Below are positions 7,980 through 15,822 of a stretch of DNA of 64,000 nucleotides, piece after piece. The position numbers and the translations under genes were made by a program. A model generated the notes under the pieces. That model worked only from the letters and a program-made list of their open reading frames with translations. It was not told the origin of the DNA and did no database searches. The stretch's first letter is position 1; each line of letters starts with the position of its first letter. The stretch is from Amnibacterium setariae (GTDB taxonomy: Bacteria; Actinomycetota; Actinomycetes; Actinomycetales; Microbacteriaceae): contig NZ_QXTG01000002.1 in NCBI RefSeq assembly GCF_003581425.1, positions 1,240,001 to 1,304,000 of the forward strand, written 5' to 3'.

Positions 7980-8858
7980 ATGAGCGGGTCGTCGCATCTC
8001 GTGATCACCGGACGCGCGGTCGTGGTCGGCAAGGAGCCCGACGGCGACTCCGTGCGGTTCGCGCCCGACGACCCCGCGCTCCTGCGGCTGCTGGACCACG
8101 GCGACCGGGCGCGGGTGTCCGCGGACGGCAGCGTGCAGCTGCGCTTCGACGGCGTCGACGCTCCCGAGCTGCACTACCAGGACGCTGCGCAGCCGCTCGG
8201 CGCGGCAGCGCGCGACCGGCTGCTCGAGCGCCTCGGCTTCACGGCCGTCGAGGTCGCCGCCGACGGCACGACGATCGCCGCCGCGACGCCCGAGCAGGTG
8301 CGGATCGCGGTCCTCGCCCGGCTCGTCGAGATCAACGGGCGCCCTGTCGCCGTGGTGCTCGCGGGCGGGGCCGCGGACGCGCTGGCGCCCTCGGCCGGGC
8401 GGTGGATCGAGCTGACGCCCGCGCTGCTGGCGTCGTCCGTGAACGCCTGGGCCGCCTCGACCGGGACGGCGTACCCGATGCTCTACAGCTCGACGGACAC
8501 CGCCCTCCGCGACGCGTTCCGGGAAGCCGCCCGGACGGCCCGTGCCGCCCGGCTCGGCGTCTGGGCGCGGGACTCGTCGGCGTCGTTCTCCGTCGCCGAC
8601 GCGGCGGCGATCGGCCCGGACGGCGCGCTCGTCTGGCCGAAGCTCTTCCGCCGCGCCGCCGACTTCGTCCGCCTCCGTCGGCCCGGCGACACCCTGCCGG
8701 CCTGGCTGGCCGCGACACCGCTGCAGGACGACGACGTCCTCGTCGGGCCGGGCCCGGGCGGCACGGCCGCCGTCCCGCTCCACACCCTGCTCGAGCAGGA
8801 CGGCGAGCGGGTCGTCTTCTCGGCGGACCCGGTCGACCTCACCGTCGTGGAGCGGTGA
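7980..8858 (+). CDS. SNase (thermonuclease)-like fold protein
   Basis: From ATG 7980 the protein is 292 residues. The segment LRFDGVDAPELHYQ (about 57-70) matches the strand and acidic loop of staphylococcal-nuclease-like proteins, and the following helix and strand (RDRLLERLGFTAVEV, INGRPVAVVLAG) fit the fold. The later catalytic arginine motif is not obvious, so nuclease activity is uncertain. The second half, including DAFREAARTARAARLGVWARD, resembles the C-terminal helix of SNase domains followed by an unfamiliar tail. The ATG is chosen over the in-frame GTG at 7644 because a strong GGAGGCGGAGGG ribosome site precedes it. Confidence 0.7.
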   Translation: MSGSSHLVITGRAVVVGKEPDGDSVRFAPDDPALLRLLDHGDRARVSADGSVQLRFDGVDAPELHYQDAAQPLGAAARDRLLERLGFTAVEVAADGTTIAAATPEQVRIAVLARLVEINGRPVAVVLAGGAADALAPSAGRWIELTPALLASSVNAWAASTGTAYPMLYSSTDTALRDAFREAARTARAARLGVWARDSSASFSVADAAAIGPDGALVWPKLFRRAADFVRLRRPGDTLPAWLAATPLQDDDVLVGPGPGGTAAVPLHTLLEQDGERVVFSADPVDLTVVER

Positions 8859-8898
8859 CACGGGCGGAACGCCCAGGGCCCGCCCGTAGCGTCGCCCC

Positions 8899-9111
8899 AT
8901 GAGCGATGCGACCGAGGACCAGCCGACCCAGGACGGCCCGATCATGGACGGCGCCGAGGATGCGACGAAGGACGAGCAGCTCTCGGGGCTCATCGAGCAG
9001 GTCGTGAACGACCACGAGGACGAGGGCGCGAGCGGCATGGCCGACCGCCTCCGCGACCGGCTGCCCGCCACGGAGGCGGCGCCGGAGGACCCGGGCGACA
9101 CGGTCGAGTGA
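8899..9111 (+). CDS. Small acidic hypothetical protein, 70 aa
   Basis: A 70-residue strongly acidic, probably disordered protein (MSDATEDQPTQDGP...). I know no function. TAGCGT at 8887-8892 lies 6 nt before the ATG, a leaderless-type promoter. Its TGA overlaps the GTG of the HAD hydrolase gene, so it is very likely translated and coupled to that gene. Confidence 0.7.
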   Translation: MSDATEDQPTQDGPIMDGAEDATKDEQLSGLIEQVVNDHEDEGASGMADRLRDRLPATEAAPEDPGDTVE

Positions 9112-9761
9112 CCCCGGACCGAGCGCCCGGCCCGGCCGTCCGCTGGCTGCTGCTCGACGTCGGCGGCGTGCTCGAGCTCGTCGACGACGCCGCGTGGCCG
9201 CTGCGCTTCCGGGCGCGCTGGGCCGAGCGCCTCGGGCTGACCGAGCAGGAGTACGACCGGCGGCTCGAGTCCGCGAACCTGCCGGACACGCGCGTCGCGA
9301 CGGGCGTCGCGGACCGGTTCTGGTCCGGCTACGGCGCGGCGCTCGGCGCGACGCCGGCGCAGACCGCCGAGCTGGTCGGGGACTTCTGGGACGAGTACTG
9401 CGGCGTCGTGAACGCGGAGCTGCTCGCGGCGCTGCGCTCGCTGCGCGGCGCGGTCGGGCTGGCGATCCTCTCCAACTCGGGCGACGGCGCCCGCGAGGAG
9501 GAGGAGCGGCGGTTCGGCTTCGCGAGCCTGTTCGACCCGATCCTGTACAGCCACGAGATCGGCGTGAGCAAGCCGGATGGGCGGGCGTTCGCGATCGCGC
9601 TCGCGCAGATGGACGCCCGGCCGCACGAGGTGCTGTTCATCGACGACGTCGACGAGAACGTCGAGTCGGCGCGACGGCTGGGCCTGCACGCGCACCTCCA
9701 CGAGGACACCGCGGGCACGCTCGCGGTGATCGCGCAGGCGGTCGGATCAGCCGCCCGCTGA
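9108..9761 (+). CDS. HAD-superfamily hydrolase-like protein
   Basis: A 217-residue HAD-fold protein with a helical cap. Motif I is LLLDVGGVLE (about 14-23), motif II is the SNS of AILSNSGD, motif III the lysine of VSKPDGRAF and motif IV FIDDVDENV. In motif I the second aspartate (DxD), which acts as general acid in phosphatases, is glycine. Such DVGGV members are often annotated as phosphatases, but turnover may be weak or of another type. The gene starts by GTGA overlap with the small acidic gene, and its 3' end overlaps the convergent gene by 15 bp. Confidence 0.85.
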   Translation: MTPDRAPGPAVRWLLLDVGGVLELVDDAAWPLRFRARWAERLGLTEQEYDRRLESANLPDTRVATGVADRFWSGYGAALGATPAQTAELVGDFWDEYCGVVNAELLAALRSLRGAVGLAILSNSGDGAREEEERRFGFASLFDPILYSHEIGVSKPDGRAFAIALAQMDARPHEVLFIDDVDENVESARRLGLHAHLHEDTAGTLAVIAQAVGSAAR

Positions 9762-10376
9762 CCGGGGCGCCGAGCAGAACGCCGTCGTGCTGGTCCTGGT
9801 GATCCGCTGCTCCCAGCGGCTGCCGGCCCGGCTCGCCCCGAACTCGTCCAGCCCGCCGGACAGCACCTGCTCGGCCCGACGCGCCTGCTCGAGCGACGAC
9901 GGCTCGCCGCCTGCCGACGGCACGTCGGCGGTCCAGTCGTGCGTGCGGACGAAGGCCTCGAGCCGGGCGAGCTGCGCCAGGCCGGCCGGGGTGGGGTGCG
10001 CGAGGGCGACGAAGAACTCGAGGTGACAGCCCGCCGGATCCCCTGGGACCGTGAGCCGCGCCTCCACCGCGCGCGGCTCCGCGGACGGGCTCGGCGCCGC
10101 GGTCGTCGGCGCGGGGCCGCTGCGCGCAGCGACGATGCCGACGCCCAGGGCGGCGAGGGCGAGGCCGCCGACGAGCAGCGGGACGAGGAGCCGTCCGCGC
10201 CGACGAGGGCGCGACGGGATCGCGACGGCCGGCTCCGGATCCGGCGCGATCGACCGGTCCTCCTGCGCCGCCTCGGCCGTCAGCGCGGCGATCACCGCCG
10301 GGTCCGGGTTCCGCCCGTACACGCGGGCGAGGCGGTCGCGGCGGTCCTCGAGCCCGGAGGACGACCGCTCGTGCAC
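9747..10376 (-). CDS. Single-pass membrane protein of unknown function
   Basis: A 209-residue protein: cytoplasmic N-terminus of about 70 residues, one transmembrane helix (LLVPLLVGGLALAALGVGIV), a Pro/Ser/Thr-rich stretch (APTTAAPSPSAEP) and an extracytoplasmic domain of about 110 residues with two cysteines (DPAGCHLEFF, TTAFCSAP). The topology resembles anti-sigma or wall-associated proteins, but no sigma gene is adjacent and I cannot assign a family. The GTG start at 10376 has CACACT (10383-10388) 6 nt upstream, indicating a leaderless message. Confidence 0.65.
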   Translation of the reverse strand: MHERSSSGLEDRRDRLARVYGRNPDPAVIAALTAEAAQEDRSIAPDPEPAVAIPSRPRRRGRLLVPLLVGGLALAALGVGIVAARSGPAPTTAAPSPSAEPRAVEARLTVPGDPAGCHLEFFVALAHPTPAGLAQLARLEAFVRTHDWTADVPSAGGEPSSLEQARRAEQVLSGGLDEFGASRAGSRWEQRITRTSTTAFCSAPRSAGG

Positions 10377-10442
10377 GCCGCGAGTGTGCCGCTCCCGCGG
10401 GGCCGCGGCAACCGGTCGTCCCCGGGGCCGGGGGCGCCGCGG

Positions 10443-11099
10443 ATGTCGGACGCCGCTGCTCGGATGCTCGACATGACCCCCGAGGAGCAGCCCGAGCGCG
10501 CCGGTCTCGAGGCCGTGCAGCGTGCGTACGGGTCGTGGTCGGCCGCCTACATCGACCTGTTCGACGGCGCGGGCAAGGCGTCCCAGGAGGACCGCGACCG
10601 CATCACCCGGTGGGCCCGGTCGGTGACGGGGCCCGTCCTCGACGCGGGGTGCGGACCCGGGCACTGGTCGGCGCACCTGCACGGGCTCGGCGTCGAGGTC
10701 GAGGGCGTCGACGCGACCCCGGCCTTCGTCGAGCACGCGCGGCGGGCGCATCCGGAGGTCGCGTTCCGGCAGGGCGACCTCCGCCGCCTCGACCTCGCCC
10801 CGGCGTCGCTCGGCGGGGTGCTCGCCTGGTTCTCCCTCATCCACACGGAGCCGGACGAGGTCCGCGGAGCCCTCGCATCGTTCGCGGCCGCGCTCCGGCC
10901 GGGCGGCTCGCTGCTCATCGGCTTCTTCAGCGGTGCGGCGCTCGCGCCGTTCGAGCACCGCGTGGTGACGGCGTGGGCGTGGCCGCCTGACGACCTCGCG
11001 CACGCCGTCGAGGACGCGGGTCTCGAGGTGGTGGACCGGGACGAGCAGGTGCAGCCCTCCGGACGGGTCTTCGCGAGCATGCGCGCGCGCCGACGCTGA
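10443..11099 (+). CDS. SAM-dependent class I methyltransferase
   Basis: A 218-residue Rossmann-fold methyltransferase. Motif I VLDAGCGPGHWS (about 69-80) and the acidic residue of motif II (VEGVDAT) bind SAM; FRQGDLRRLDL and the post-motif LRPGGSLLIGFF complete the Methyltransf_11-type core. The substrate is unknown. ATGs at 10443, 10464 and 10473 are in frame with no clear ribosome site; the conserved part begins at about GLEAVQRAYGSW, so any of the three is possible. It is convergent with the thioesterase gene. Confidence 0.82.
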   Translation: MSDAAARMLDMTPEEQPERAGLEAVQRAYGSWSAAYIDLFDGAGKASQEDRDRITRWARSVTGPVLDAGCGPGHWSAHLHGLGVEVEGVDATPAFVEHARRAHPEVAFRQGDLRRLDLAPASLGGVLAWFSLIHTEPDEVRGALASFAAALRPGGSLLIGFFSGAALAPFEHRVVTAWAWPPDDLAHAVEDAGLEVVDRDEQVQPSGRVFASMRARRR

Positions 11100-11185
11100 G
11101 GCCCGCGCTGCGGGGGCGGTCCGCTGCTGGTGCGCGGGCGCGCTCGGCGGGATCTGCAGCGGCGGGCCCCGTCAGCCGGCGCGGG

Positions 11186-11734
11186 TCAGACCCAGACGCT
11201 GGGCGCCGCCGACCGCGTGGACGGCAGCGCGACCGCCGCCGCCCAGTCCTGCAGCCAGGGGTCGGGCGGGGCGGTCGCGGTGTCGACGCCGAGCAGCTCC
11301 CCCAGCTCCGCGGTGCGGACCACGCCTCCGGAGCGGCGGAGGAACACCCCGCGCACGACGCCGCGGGCGAAGACCTCGCCGTCGACGGTGAAGCGCTGCT
11401 CCATGAACACGGAGCGCTCGTCGTAGCCCGTGATCCGGGACTCGAGCACGAACCGCTGCCCGAGCCGGAGCGACTTGCGGTAGGTCATCGTGGACGACGA
11501 CACCACCGGGTACAGGCCCTGCTCGACCATCCGCCGCCAGAGCCCGGTGCGCAGCAGCAGGTCCCAGCGCCCGATGTCCATCAGCGACAGGTACTTGCCG
11601 TTGTTGACGTGCCCGAAGACGTCGATGTCGGTCGGCAGGGCCCGCATGCCGAGCCGCCCGACGTCGCCGACGGCGAGCCGCGACCGGCGGCGCCAGGTCC
11701 GCCGCACGAGCAGGGTCCGGAACCACATGTGCAC
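11186..11734 (-). CDS. Acyl-CoA thioesterase, 4HBT (hotdog) family
   Basis: A 182-residue hotdog-fold protein. The active-site segment ALPTDIDVFGHVNNGKYLSLMD is characteristic of 4-hydroxybenzoyl-CoA-thioesterase-like proteins, with the aspartate of the DxDxxGHVNN pattern as catalytic residue. The basic N-terminal stretch (TLLVRRTWRRRSRL) is typical of the THEM6-like subgroup. The GTG start at 11734 is supported by TACCGT (11741-11746) 6 nt upstream; the longer ATG at 11791 adds a non-conserved stretch. The acyl substrate is not evident. Confidence 0.8.
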   Translation of the reverse strand: MHMWFRTLLVRRTWRRRSRLAVGDVGRLGMRALPTDIDVFGHVNNGKYLSLMDIGRWDLLLRTGLWRRMVEQGLYPVVSSSTMTYRKSLRLGQRFVLESRITGYDERSVFMEQRFTVDGEVFARGVVRGVFLRRSGGVVRTAELGELLGVDTATAPPDPWLQDWAAAVALPSTRSAAPSVWV

Positions 11735-11812
11735 GGCGGGACGGTAGCCATCCCACGGCCATCGGCGCCGATCGTTGGAGGAGCCGGACAACCCGGCCTC
11801 CCTCCCCCGCGA

Positions 11813-11875
11813 CGCGGACTTGTCACCTCCTGCCCTCTCGACGACGTCGGAAGGGCGTTTGGTGACAAGTCCGCG
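11813..11875. repeat. Intergenic inverted repeat, 15-bp perfect arms
   Basis: Arms at 11813-11827 and 11861-11875 pair perfectly (core GCGGACTTGTCACC) around a 33-nt loop that holds a further CCCT/AGGG pairing and a CGACGTCG palindrome. It lies between two same-direction minus-strand genes, downstream of the SDR gene and upstream of the thioesterase. It could stop transcription from the SDR gene, but there is no T-run. Confidence 0.8.
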
Positions 11876-11893
11876 CCTTGACGGTGCGGATCG

Positions 11894-12649
11894 TCAGAGG
11901 TTCTGGCCGCCCGAGACCTCGATGCGGGCGCCGTCGACCCAGCGGAAGTCGTCCGACAGGATCGCGGCGACGGCGGAGCCGATCTCGTCCGCCTCGCCCG
12001 CACGGCCGAGCGCGACCTGGTGGGCGACCGCCTCCGCCACCTGGGGCACGTCGCGCACGGCGCCCCCGCCGAAGTCGGTGGCGATGGCGCCCGGGGCGAC
12101 GACGTTGACGCGGATGCCGCGCGCCGCCAGCTCCTGCGCCTGGTAGCGGGTGAGCACCTCGACGGCGCCCTTCGTGGCGGCGTAGGCGCTGTAGCCGGGG
12201 CCGGTGAAGCGGGCGAGCCCGGAGGACACGTTCAGCACGCGGCCGCCGTCGGCGAGCACGGGCAGCAGCCGCTGCGTGAGGAAGAACGGCGCCTTCAGGT
12301 TGGTCAGCAGCACGCGGTCGAACTGCTCCTCCGTGGTGTCCGCGAAGAGGGCGAGCTCGCCGATGCCCGCGTTGTTCACGAGGGCGTCGAGCCGCTCGGC
12401 CCCGAACCCGTCGCGCAGCGCCTGCTGCACCTCGTCGACCAGCGTCCCGATCGACCCGGGCTCGGCCGCGTCGAACCGCAGCATGCGCGCGGTCCCGCCC
12501 GCGGCGGCGATGCCCGCAGCGACCTCGTCGGCCGCCTGCCGGTTGCTGCTGTACGTCCCGATGACGCCCCAGCCCGCGCGAGCCAGGTGCTCGGCCATGC
12601 TGCGGCCCAGGCCGCGGCTCGCTCCGGTGATCAGCACGATCCTGCTCAT
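11894..12649 (-). CDS. SDR-family oxidoreductase
   Basis: A 251-residue classical short-chain dehydrogenase/reductase. The cofactor motif TGASRGLG (8-15) and a T/S-rich following loop (TYSSNRQ) suggest NADP(H); NNAG and the catalytic S-Y-K set (NVSSGL, YSAYAATKG) are intact. The C-terminus WVDGARIEVSGGQ is typical. ATG 12649 has GAGGAG upstream. It is divergent from an MmyB-type regulator with a dyad between them (12731-12755), so it is probably that regulator's target. The substrate is unknown. Confidence 0.9.
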   Translation of the reverse strand: MSRIVLITGASRGLGRSMAEHLARAGWGVIGTYSSNRQAADEVAAGIAAAGGTARMLRFDAAEPGSIGTLVDEVQQALRDGFGAERLDALVNNAGIGELALFADTTEEQFDRVLLTNLKAPFFLTQRLLPVLADGGRVLNVSSGLARFTGPGYSAYAATKGAVEVLTRYQAQELAARGIRVNVVAPGAIATDFGGGAVRDVPQVAEAVAHQVALGRAGEADEIGSAVAAILSDDFRWVDGARIEVSGGQNL

Positions 12650-12730
12650 GAGCACTCCTCCTCGTCGTCCGCGGCGTCCGCCGCTGGATCCACCGTGCCG
12701 CCGCCGGCGGCGCGTTCCCCCGCCGCGCTC

Positions 12731-12755
12731 ATCCCCGGATCGACGGTCCGGGGAT
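12731..12755. promoter_or_regulatory. Candidate operator between SDR and MmyB regulator
   Basis: A perfect dyad, ATCCCCGGA and TCCGGGGAT separated by 7 nt, sits in the divergent gap. It lies near the -35 position relative to the CACACT hexamer (12774-12779) of the regulator and within reach of the SDR promoter. Binding by the adjacent XRE regulator is an inference from position. Confidence 0.6.
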
Positions 12756-12785
12756 GCGACGCGGCAGGCGCAGCACACTGGAGGC

Positions 12786-13658
12786 GTGGATCGACAGCAG
12801 CTCGGCGAGTTCCTCCGCAGCCGACGGGAACGCCTCCGCCCGGAGGACGTGGGCCTGATCGGCGGCGGCCGCCGGCGCACGCCCGGCCTGCGCCGCGACG
12901 AGGTCGCGCTGCTCGCGAACATGTCCACGGACTACTACGAGCGCATCGAGCAGGGTCGCGGGCCGCAGCCGTCGGAGGCGATGCTCGGCGGCATCGCCCG
13001 CGCCCTGCGGCTCACCCTCGAGGAGCGGGACCACCTCTACCTCCTCGGCGGCCGGCAGGCGCCGCCCGCGCACGTGCCCTCCTCCTGGGCCGACCCCGGC
13101 CTGATGACGATCCTCGACGCGCTCGCGCCGACCGTGCCGGCGCTGATCACCGGCGAGCTGAGCGCCGTCGTCGCGCAGAACACGATGAACGTCGCCCTCC
13201 TCGGCCCGCTGGCGGACCGCGGCGGGCAGGAGGGCAACTTCCTCTGGCACTGGTTCACCGACCCCGCCTACTCGGTGCTCTACGCGGAGAACGACCGCCG
13301 GGCGCTCGGCCGCACGTACGTCGCGGAGCTGCGCGCCGGGACGGCGCGCCGGCAGGGCGACCGGGCCGCGCTCGCCCTGGTGGACCGCCTGCTCGCGGCG
13401 AGCGAGGAGTTCCGGGAGCTCTGGGCGCTGCAGGAGGTGGCCGCGGCGAACCGGTCGACGCGGAAGGTGCTGCAGCATCCCGTCGTCGGCCGGCTCGACT
13501 GCCTCTGCGACGTGGTCGTCAGCCCGCCTTCGGGGCAGCGACTCGTGCTGTTCCGCGGCTCGCCCGGCACGGACGCGGCGGAGAAGCTCGCGCTGCTGTC
13601 CGTGATCGGCAGCCAGGACCTCGCGGCGGAGGCGTCCCGGGCGCAGCAGGGCTCGTAG
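12786..13658 (+). CDS. XRE-family regulator with MmyB-like ligand-binding domain
   Basis: A 290-residue regulator. Residues about 5-75 form the HTH (LGEFLRSRRERLRPED, GLRRDEVALLANMSTDYYERIEQGRG), followed by the MmyB-like PAS-fold domain (VVAQNTMNVALLGPLA, FWHWFTDP-like WHWFTDPAYS), which binds fatty acids in MltR/MmyB-type proteins. GTG 12786 has CACACT (12774-12779) 6 nt upstream, so the message is probably leaderless; a GGAGG is too close to serve as a ribosome site. Such regulators commonly control an adjacent divergent SDR gene, as here. Confidence 0.88.
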   Translation: MDRQQLGEFLRSRRERLRPEDVGLIGGGRRRTPGLRRDEVALLANMSTDYYERIEQGRGPQPSEAMLGGIARALRLTLEERDHLYLLGGRQAPPAHVPSSWADPGLMTILDALAPTVPALITGELSAVVAQNTMNVALLGPLADRGGQEGNFLWHWFTDPAYSVLYAENDRRALGRTYVAELRAGTARRQGDRAALALVDRLLAASEEFRELWALQEVAAANRSTRKVLQHPVVGRLDCLCDVVVSPPSGQRLVLFRGSPGTDAAEKLALLSVIGSQDLAAEASRAQQGS

Positions 13659-13661
13659 CGG

Positions 13662-14378
13662 CTAGGACCGCAGCGCGCCCCGCACGATCGAGTCGCCGGA
13701 GTGCGCCGGGTTCCCGTCCCGCGGCTCGTCGGAGACGTCGACGAGGCGGAACCGGTCGAGGTCGAGCCCCGCGGGCACCGCGAACGTGCCGCGCTCGCCG
13801 TGCAGCATCCCGAGGCTGACGAGCCGCTTCGCGCCGTCGGTCATCAACCACACCTCGTGGTCGCTGGTCGAGGCCGCCCGCACGTCGGTCCGCACCTCGA
13901 GCACCCGCTTCCCGTCCGGCAGCGCCTCCACCACGGCGGTGCCGCTGCTGCCGGGCCACCCCGGGAACGCGTCCAGCGAGGCGGCGGCGATCCGCTGCGG
14001 CTGCTGCCGCAGCGCGAGCAGGCCGGCGGCCGTGCCGCCGACGACGAGCACGGCGGCCGCCGCGGCGACCACGGCGACGATGCGCCGCCGCCGGTTCCGC
14101 GGCCGCAGCGGCACGACCACGGCGGGCTCCCGATCGGCCGGCGCCCCGGCGAGCGCGGGGTCGAGGCCGAGCTCGTCGACGATGCCGGCCCAGACGCGCG
14201 GGCTCGGCTCCTCGAGCACCGGCTCGTCGCGGCGGGCGGCGCGCACCGGCCGGGCGTAGCGGTCCACCTCGGCGGCGCAGTCCGCACATCCGGCGACGTG
14301 CAGCCGGTCGCTCGCGGGCACGGCGTGCTCCTCGCCGAGGGCGAGCAGCGCCAGGAGGTCGGCGTCAGGATGCGGCAT
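13662..14378 (-). CDS. Anti-sigma factor, RskA-like
   Basis: A 238-residue membrane protein: N-terminal zinc anti-sigma domain with the motif LHVAGCADCAAE (H and two Cys), a transmembrane helix at about 101-124 (VVAAAAAVLVVGGTAAGLLAL) and an extracytoplasmic RskA C-terminal domain (LPDGKRVLEVR, GTFAVPAGLDL). It should hold the adjacent sigma factor at the membrane and release it upon regulated proteolysis. The ATG lies 14 bp inside the 3' end of the sigma gene. It converges on the MmyB gene with only 3 bp between stops. Confidence 0.88.
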   Translation of the reverse strand: MPHPDADLLALLALGEEHAVPASDRLHVAGCADCAAEVDRYARPVRAARRDEPVLEEPSPRVWAGIVDELGLDPALAGAPADREPAVVVPLRPRNRRRRIVAVVAAAAAVLVVGGTAAGLLALRQQPQRIAAASLDAFPGWPGSSGTAVVEALPDGKRVLEVRTDVRAASTSDHEVWLMTDGAKRLVSLGMLHGERGTFAVPAGLDLDRFRLVDVSDEPRDGNPAHSGDSIVRGALRS

Positions 14379-14901
14379 CGGCCACCTCCAGGCGCAGCCG
14401 CATCCGCTCGAGGCTGCGGCGGATCAGGCTCTTGACCGTGCCGAGCGGCATGCCGAGCCGCTCCCCGATCTGCTGGTGCGTCAGGTCGTCGTAGAACGCG
14501 AGGCGCACCACCTGCTGCGCCCGCGGCGGGAGCCGGGCGAGCTCGTCCTCGACGAGCACCCGGTCGGCGAGGTCGACCGTGGTCGCCGGCTCGTCGTCCC
14601 ACTCATCCGGCAGCTGCGACGCCGCCGTGCGGGCGCGGGCGCTCAGAGCGTCGGCGATCTGGTTCCGGGTGATCCCCACGAGCCAGGCGGACAGCGCCGC
14701 GCGGTCGGGGTCGAACGTCTCGCGGCGCCGCCAGGCGGCGACGAAGACCCGCTGCACGACGTCCTCCGCATCCTGAACGTGGCCGAGGCCGCGGAGCGCG
14801 AGCGTGTAGACGAGGGCGCTCCAGCTCCGGTACGCGGCCGCGAGCGCCGCTTCGTCGCCGGCGCGGAAGGAGGCGCCGAGGACGCGCACGTCCTCGTGCA
14901 C
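14365..14901 (-). CDS. ECF-type sigma factor, SigK-like
   Basis: A 178-residue sigma factor with region 2 (LVYTLALRGLGHVQDAEDVVQRVFVAAWRR) and region 4 (LPPRAQQVVRLAFYDDLTHQQIGERLGMPLGTVKSLIRRSL). Pairing with an RskA-type anti-sigma and a DUF4397 protein is the known SigK/SigL-like arrangement of actinobacteria. GTG 14901 is preferred because GAGG lies 8 nt upstream and homology starts soon after; a longer start at 14991 is open. It overlaps the anti-sigma gene by 14 bp, so regulator and inhibitor are co-made. Confidence 0.88.
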   Translation of the reverse strand: MHEDVRVLGASFRAGDEAALAAAYRSWSALVYTLALRGLGHVQDAEDVVQRVFVAAWRRRETFDPDRAALSAWLVGITRNQIADALSARARTAASQLPDEWDDEPATTVDLADRVLVEDELARLPPRAQQVVRLAFYDDLTHQQIGERLGMPLGTVKSLIRRSLERMRLRLEVADAAS

Positions 14902-14998
14902 CGGTTCGTCCTCGATCGCGCTGATGCCGCAGGGTACCGCGACGTCCGCGACGGCGGGCCGCTCGCCGATCAGCGCTCGACCCGCCGTCACGGTCCCG

Positions 14999-15685
14999 TC
15001 AGCGGTTGGTCTTGACGGTCTGCACCGCGACGGTCAGGTTCCCCTGAGCCGCGCTGCCCCACGCGTAGACGATCGTGTCGGTGTACCGCTTGACCTTCAC
15101 GTCCGCGGGTCCGATGACCGGCTTGGTGGTGCCCGCGAGCGCGACGGCGATCGAGTACGTGCCGGCCGGCACGTTCGCCTTCGACTGCTTCGGGTTGCGC
15201 AGGTTCTTCATCGACGCCGTGCCGTTCGCGAACACGTCCACCGCGGGCGCCGCGGCGATGTGCCGGACGATCAGCCGGCCGTCGCCCTTCGGCGTCTTCT
15301 TGAGCGTGTTCAGGTAGAGCGTCGCCGTCGGCTTGCCGGAGGCGGTCAGGTGCGCCGCGACCGTGTAGTTCCGGTGCGCGTGCAGCTTGATCTTCTTCGG
15401 GCCGATGATCGGGTGCTTGTCGTTCTTCGCCGTCGCGGCCGTGATGCGGACCGTGTAGGTGCCCGCCTTCACCGTGAGCGGGCCGGCGAGCGTGCCCGGC
15501 TTGAAGTCGTTCAGGACCCGCTTGTGGTTCAGGTAGACGTCGACCGGGGTGTTCGGCACGGCGTGGAGCACCGACAGCTTCGTCGTCGGAGCGGGGCGGT
15601 GGGCGGGCGCGGCCTGGGCGGGGGCGGCCAGGCCGACGGTGAGCAGTGCTGCGGCGGCGATGCCGCTGATCAGTGCCTTGCGCAC
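14999..15685 (-). CDS. Secreted DUF4397 domain protein
   Basis: A 228-residue protein with a signal peptide (MRKALISGIAAAALLTVGLA, cleavage near AQA-AP) and two DUF4397 repeats (LSVLHAVPNTPVDVYLN at about 37-53 and LIVRHIAAAPAVDVFAN in the second half). DUF4397 proteins are surface or wall-associated in actinobacteria; their role is not settled. GAAGGAG precedes the GTG start. The gene is 97 bp upstream of the sigma gene in the same direction and is a likely member of its regulon, since such proteins often sit with sigma/anti-sigma pairs. Confidence 0.85.
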   Translation of the reverse strand: MRKALISGIAAAALLTVGLAAPAQAAPAHRPAPTTKLSVLHAVPNTPVDVYLNHKRVLNDFKPGTLAGPLTVKAGTYTVRITAATAKNDKHPIIGPKKIKLHAHRNYTVAAHLTASGKPTATLYLNTLKKTPKGDGRLIVRHIAAAPAVDVFANGTASMKNLRNPKQSKANVPAGTYSIAVALAGTTKPVIGPADVKVKRYTDTIVYAWGSAAQGNLTVAVQTVKTNR

Positions 15686-15760
15686 GATCGGACTCCTTCA
15701 TGGGATGTCGTGGGCCGCCGGCGGCGCCCCATCACTCCCACTACGGCTGCGAGGCCACCG

Positions 15761-15804
15761 GCGGATGCGGCCGAACCTGGGAATCCGCTGTCGACCGCAT
15801 CCGC
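15761..15804. repeat. Intergenic inverted repeat, 14-bp arms
   Basis: Arms 15761-15774 and 15791-15804 match at 13 of 14 positions (core GCGGATGCGG) around a 16-nt loop. The element lies between the SDR gene that ends at 15823 and the DUF4397 gene that starts at 15685, both on the minus strand. It may be a terminator without a T-tract or a small repetitive element. Confidence 0.7.
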
Positions 15805-15822
15805 TGCTCGTCGCCACCGGGT

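Noticed and set aside
3296-8032. 1578-codon open frame on the minus strand
   Set aside because: Only its last 247 codons (the permease) have protein character; the rest crosses the ATPase, GAF, peptidase and SNase-like genes in wrong frames.
14902-14991. Longer sigma-factor start at 14991
   Set aside because: The extra 30 residues are not sigma-like, and a better ribosome site precedes 14901; it remains possible.
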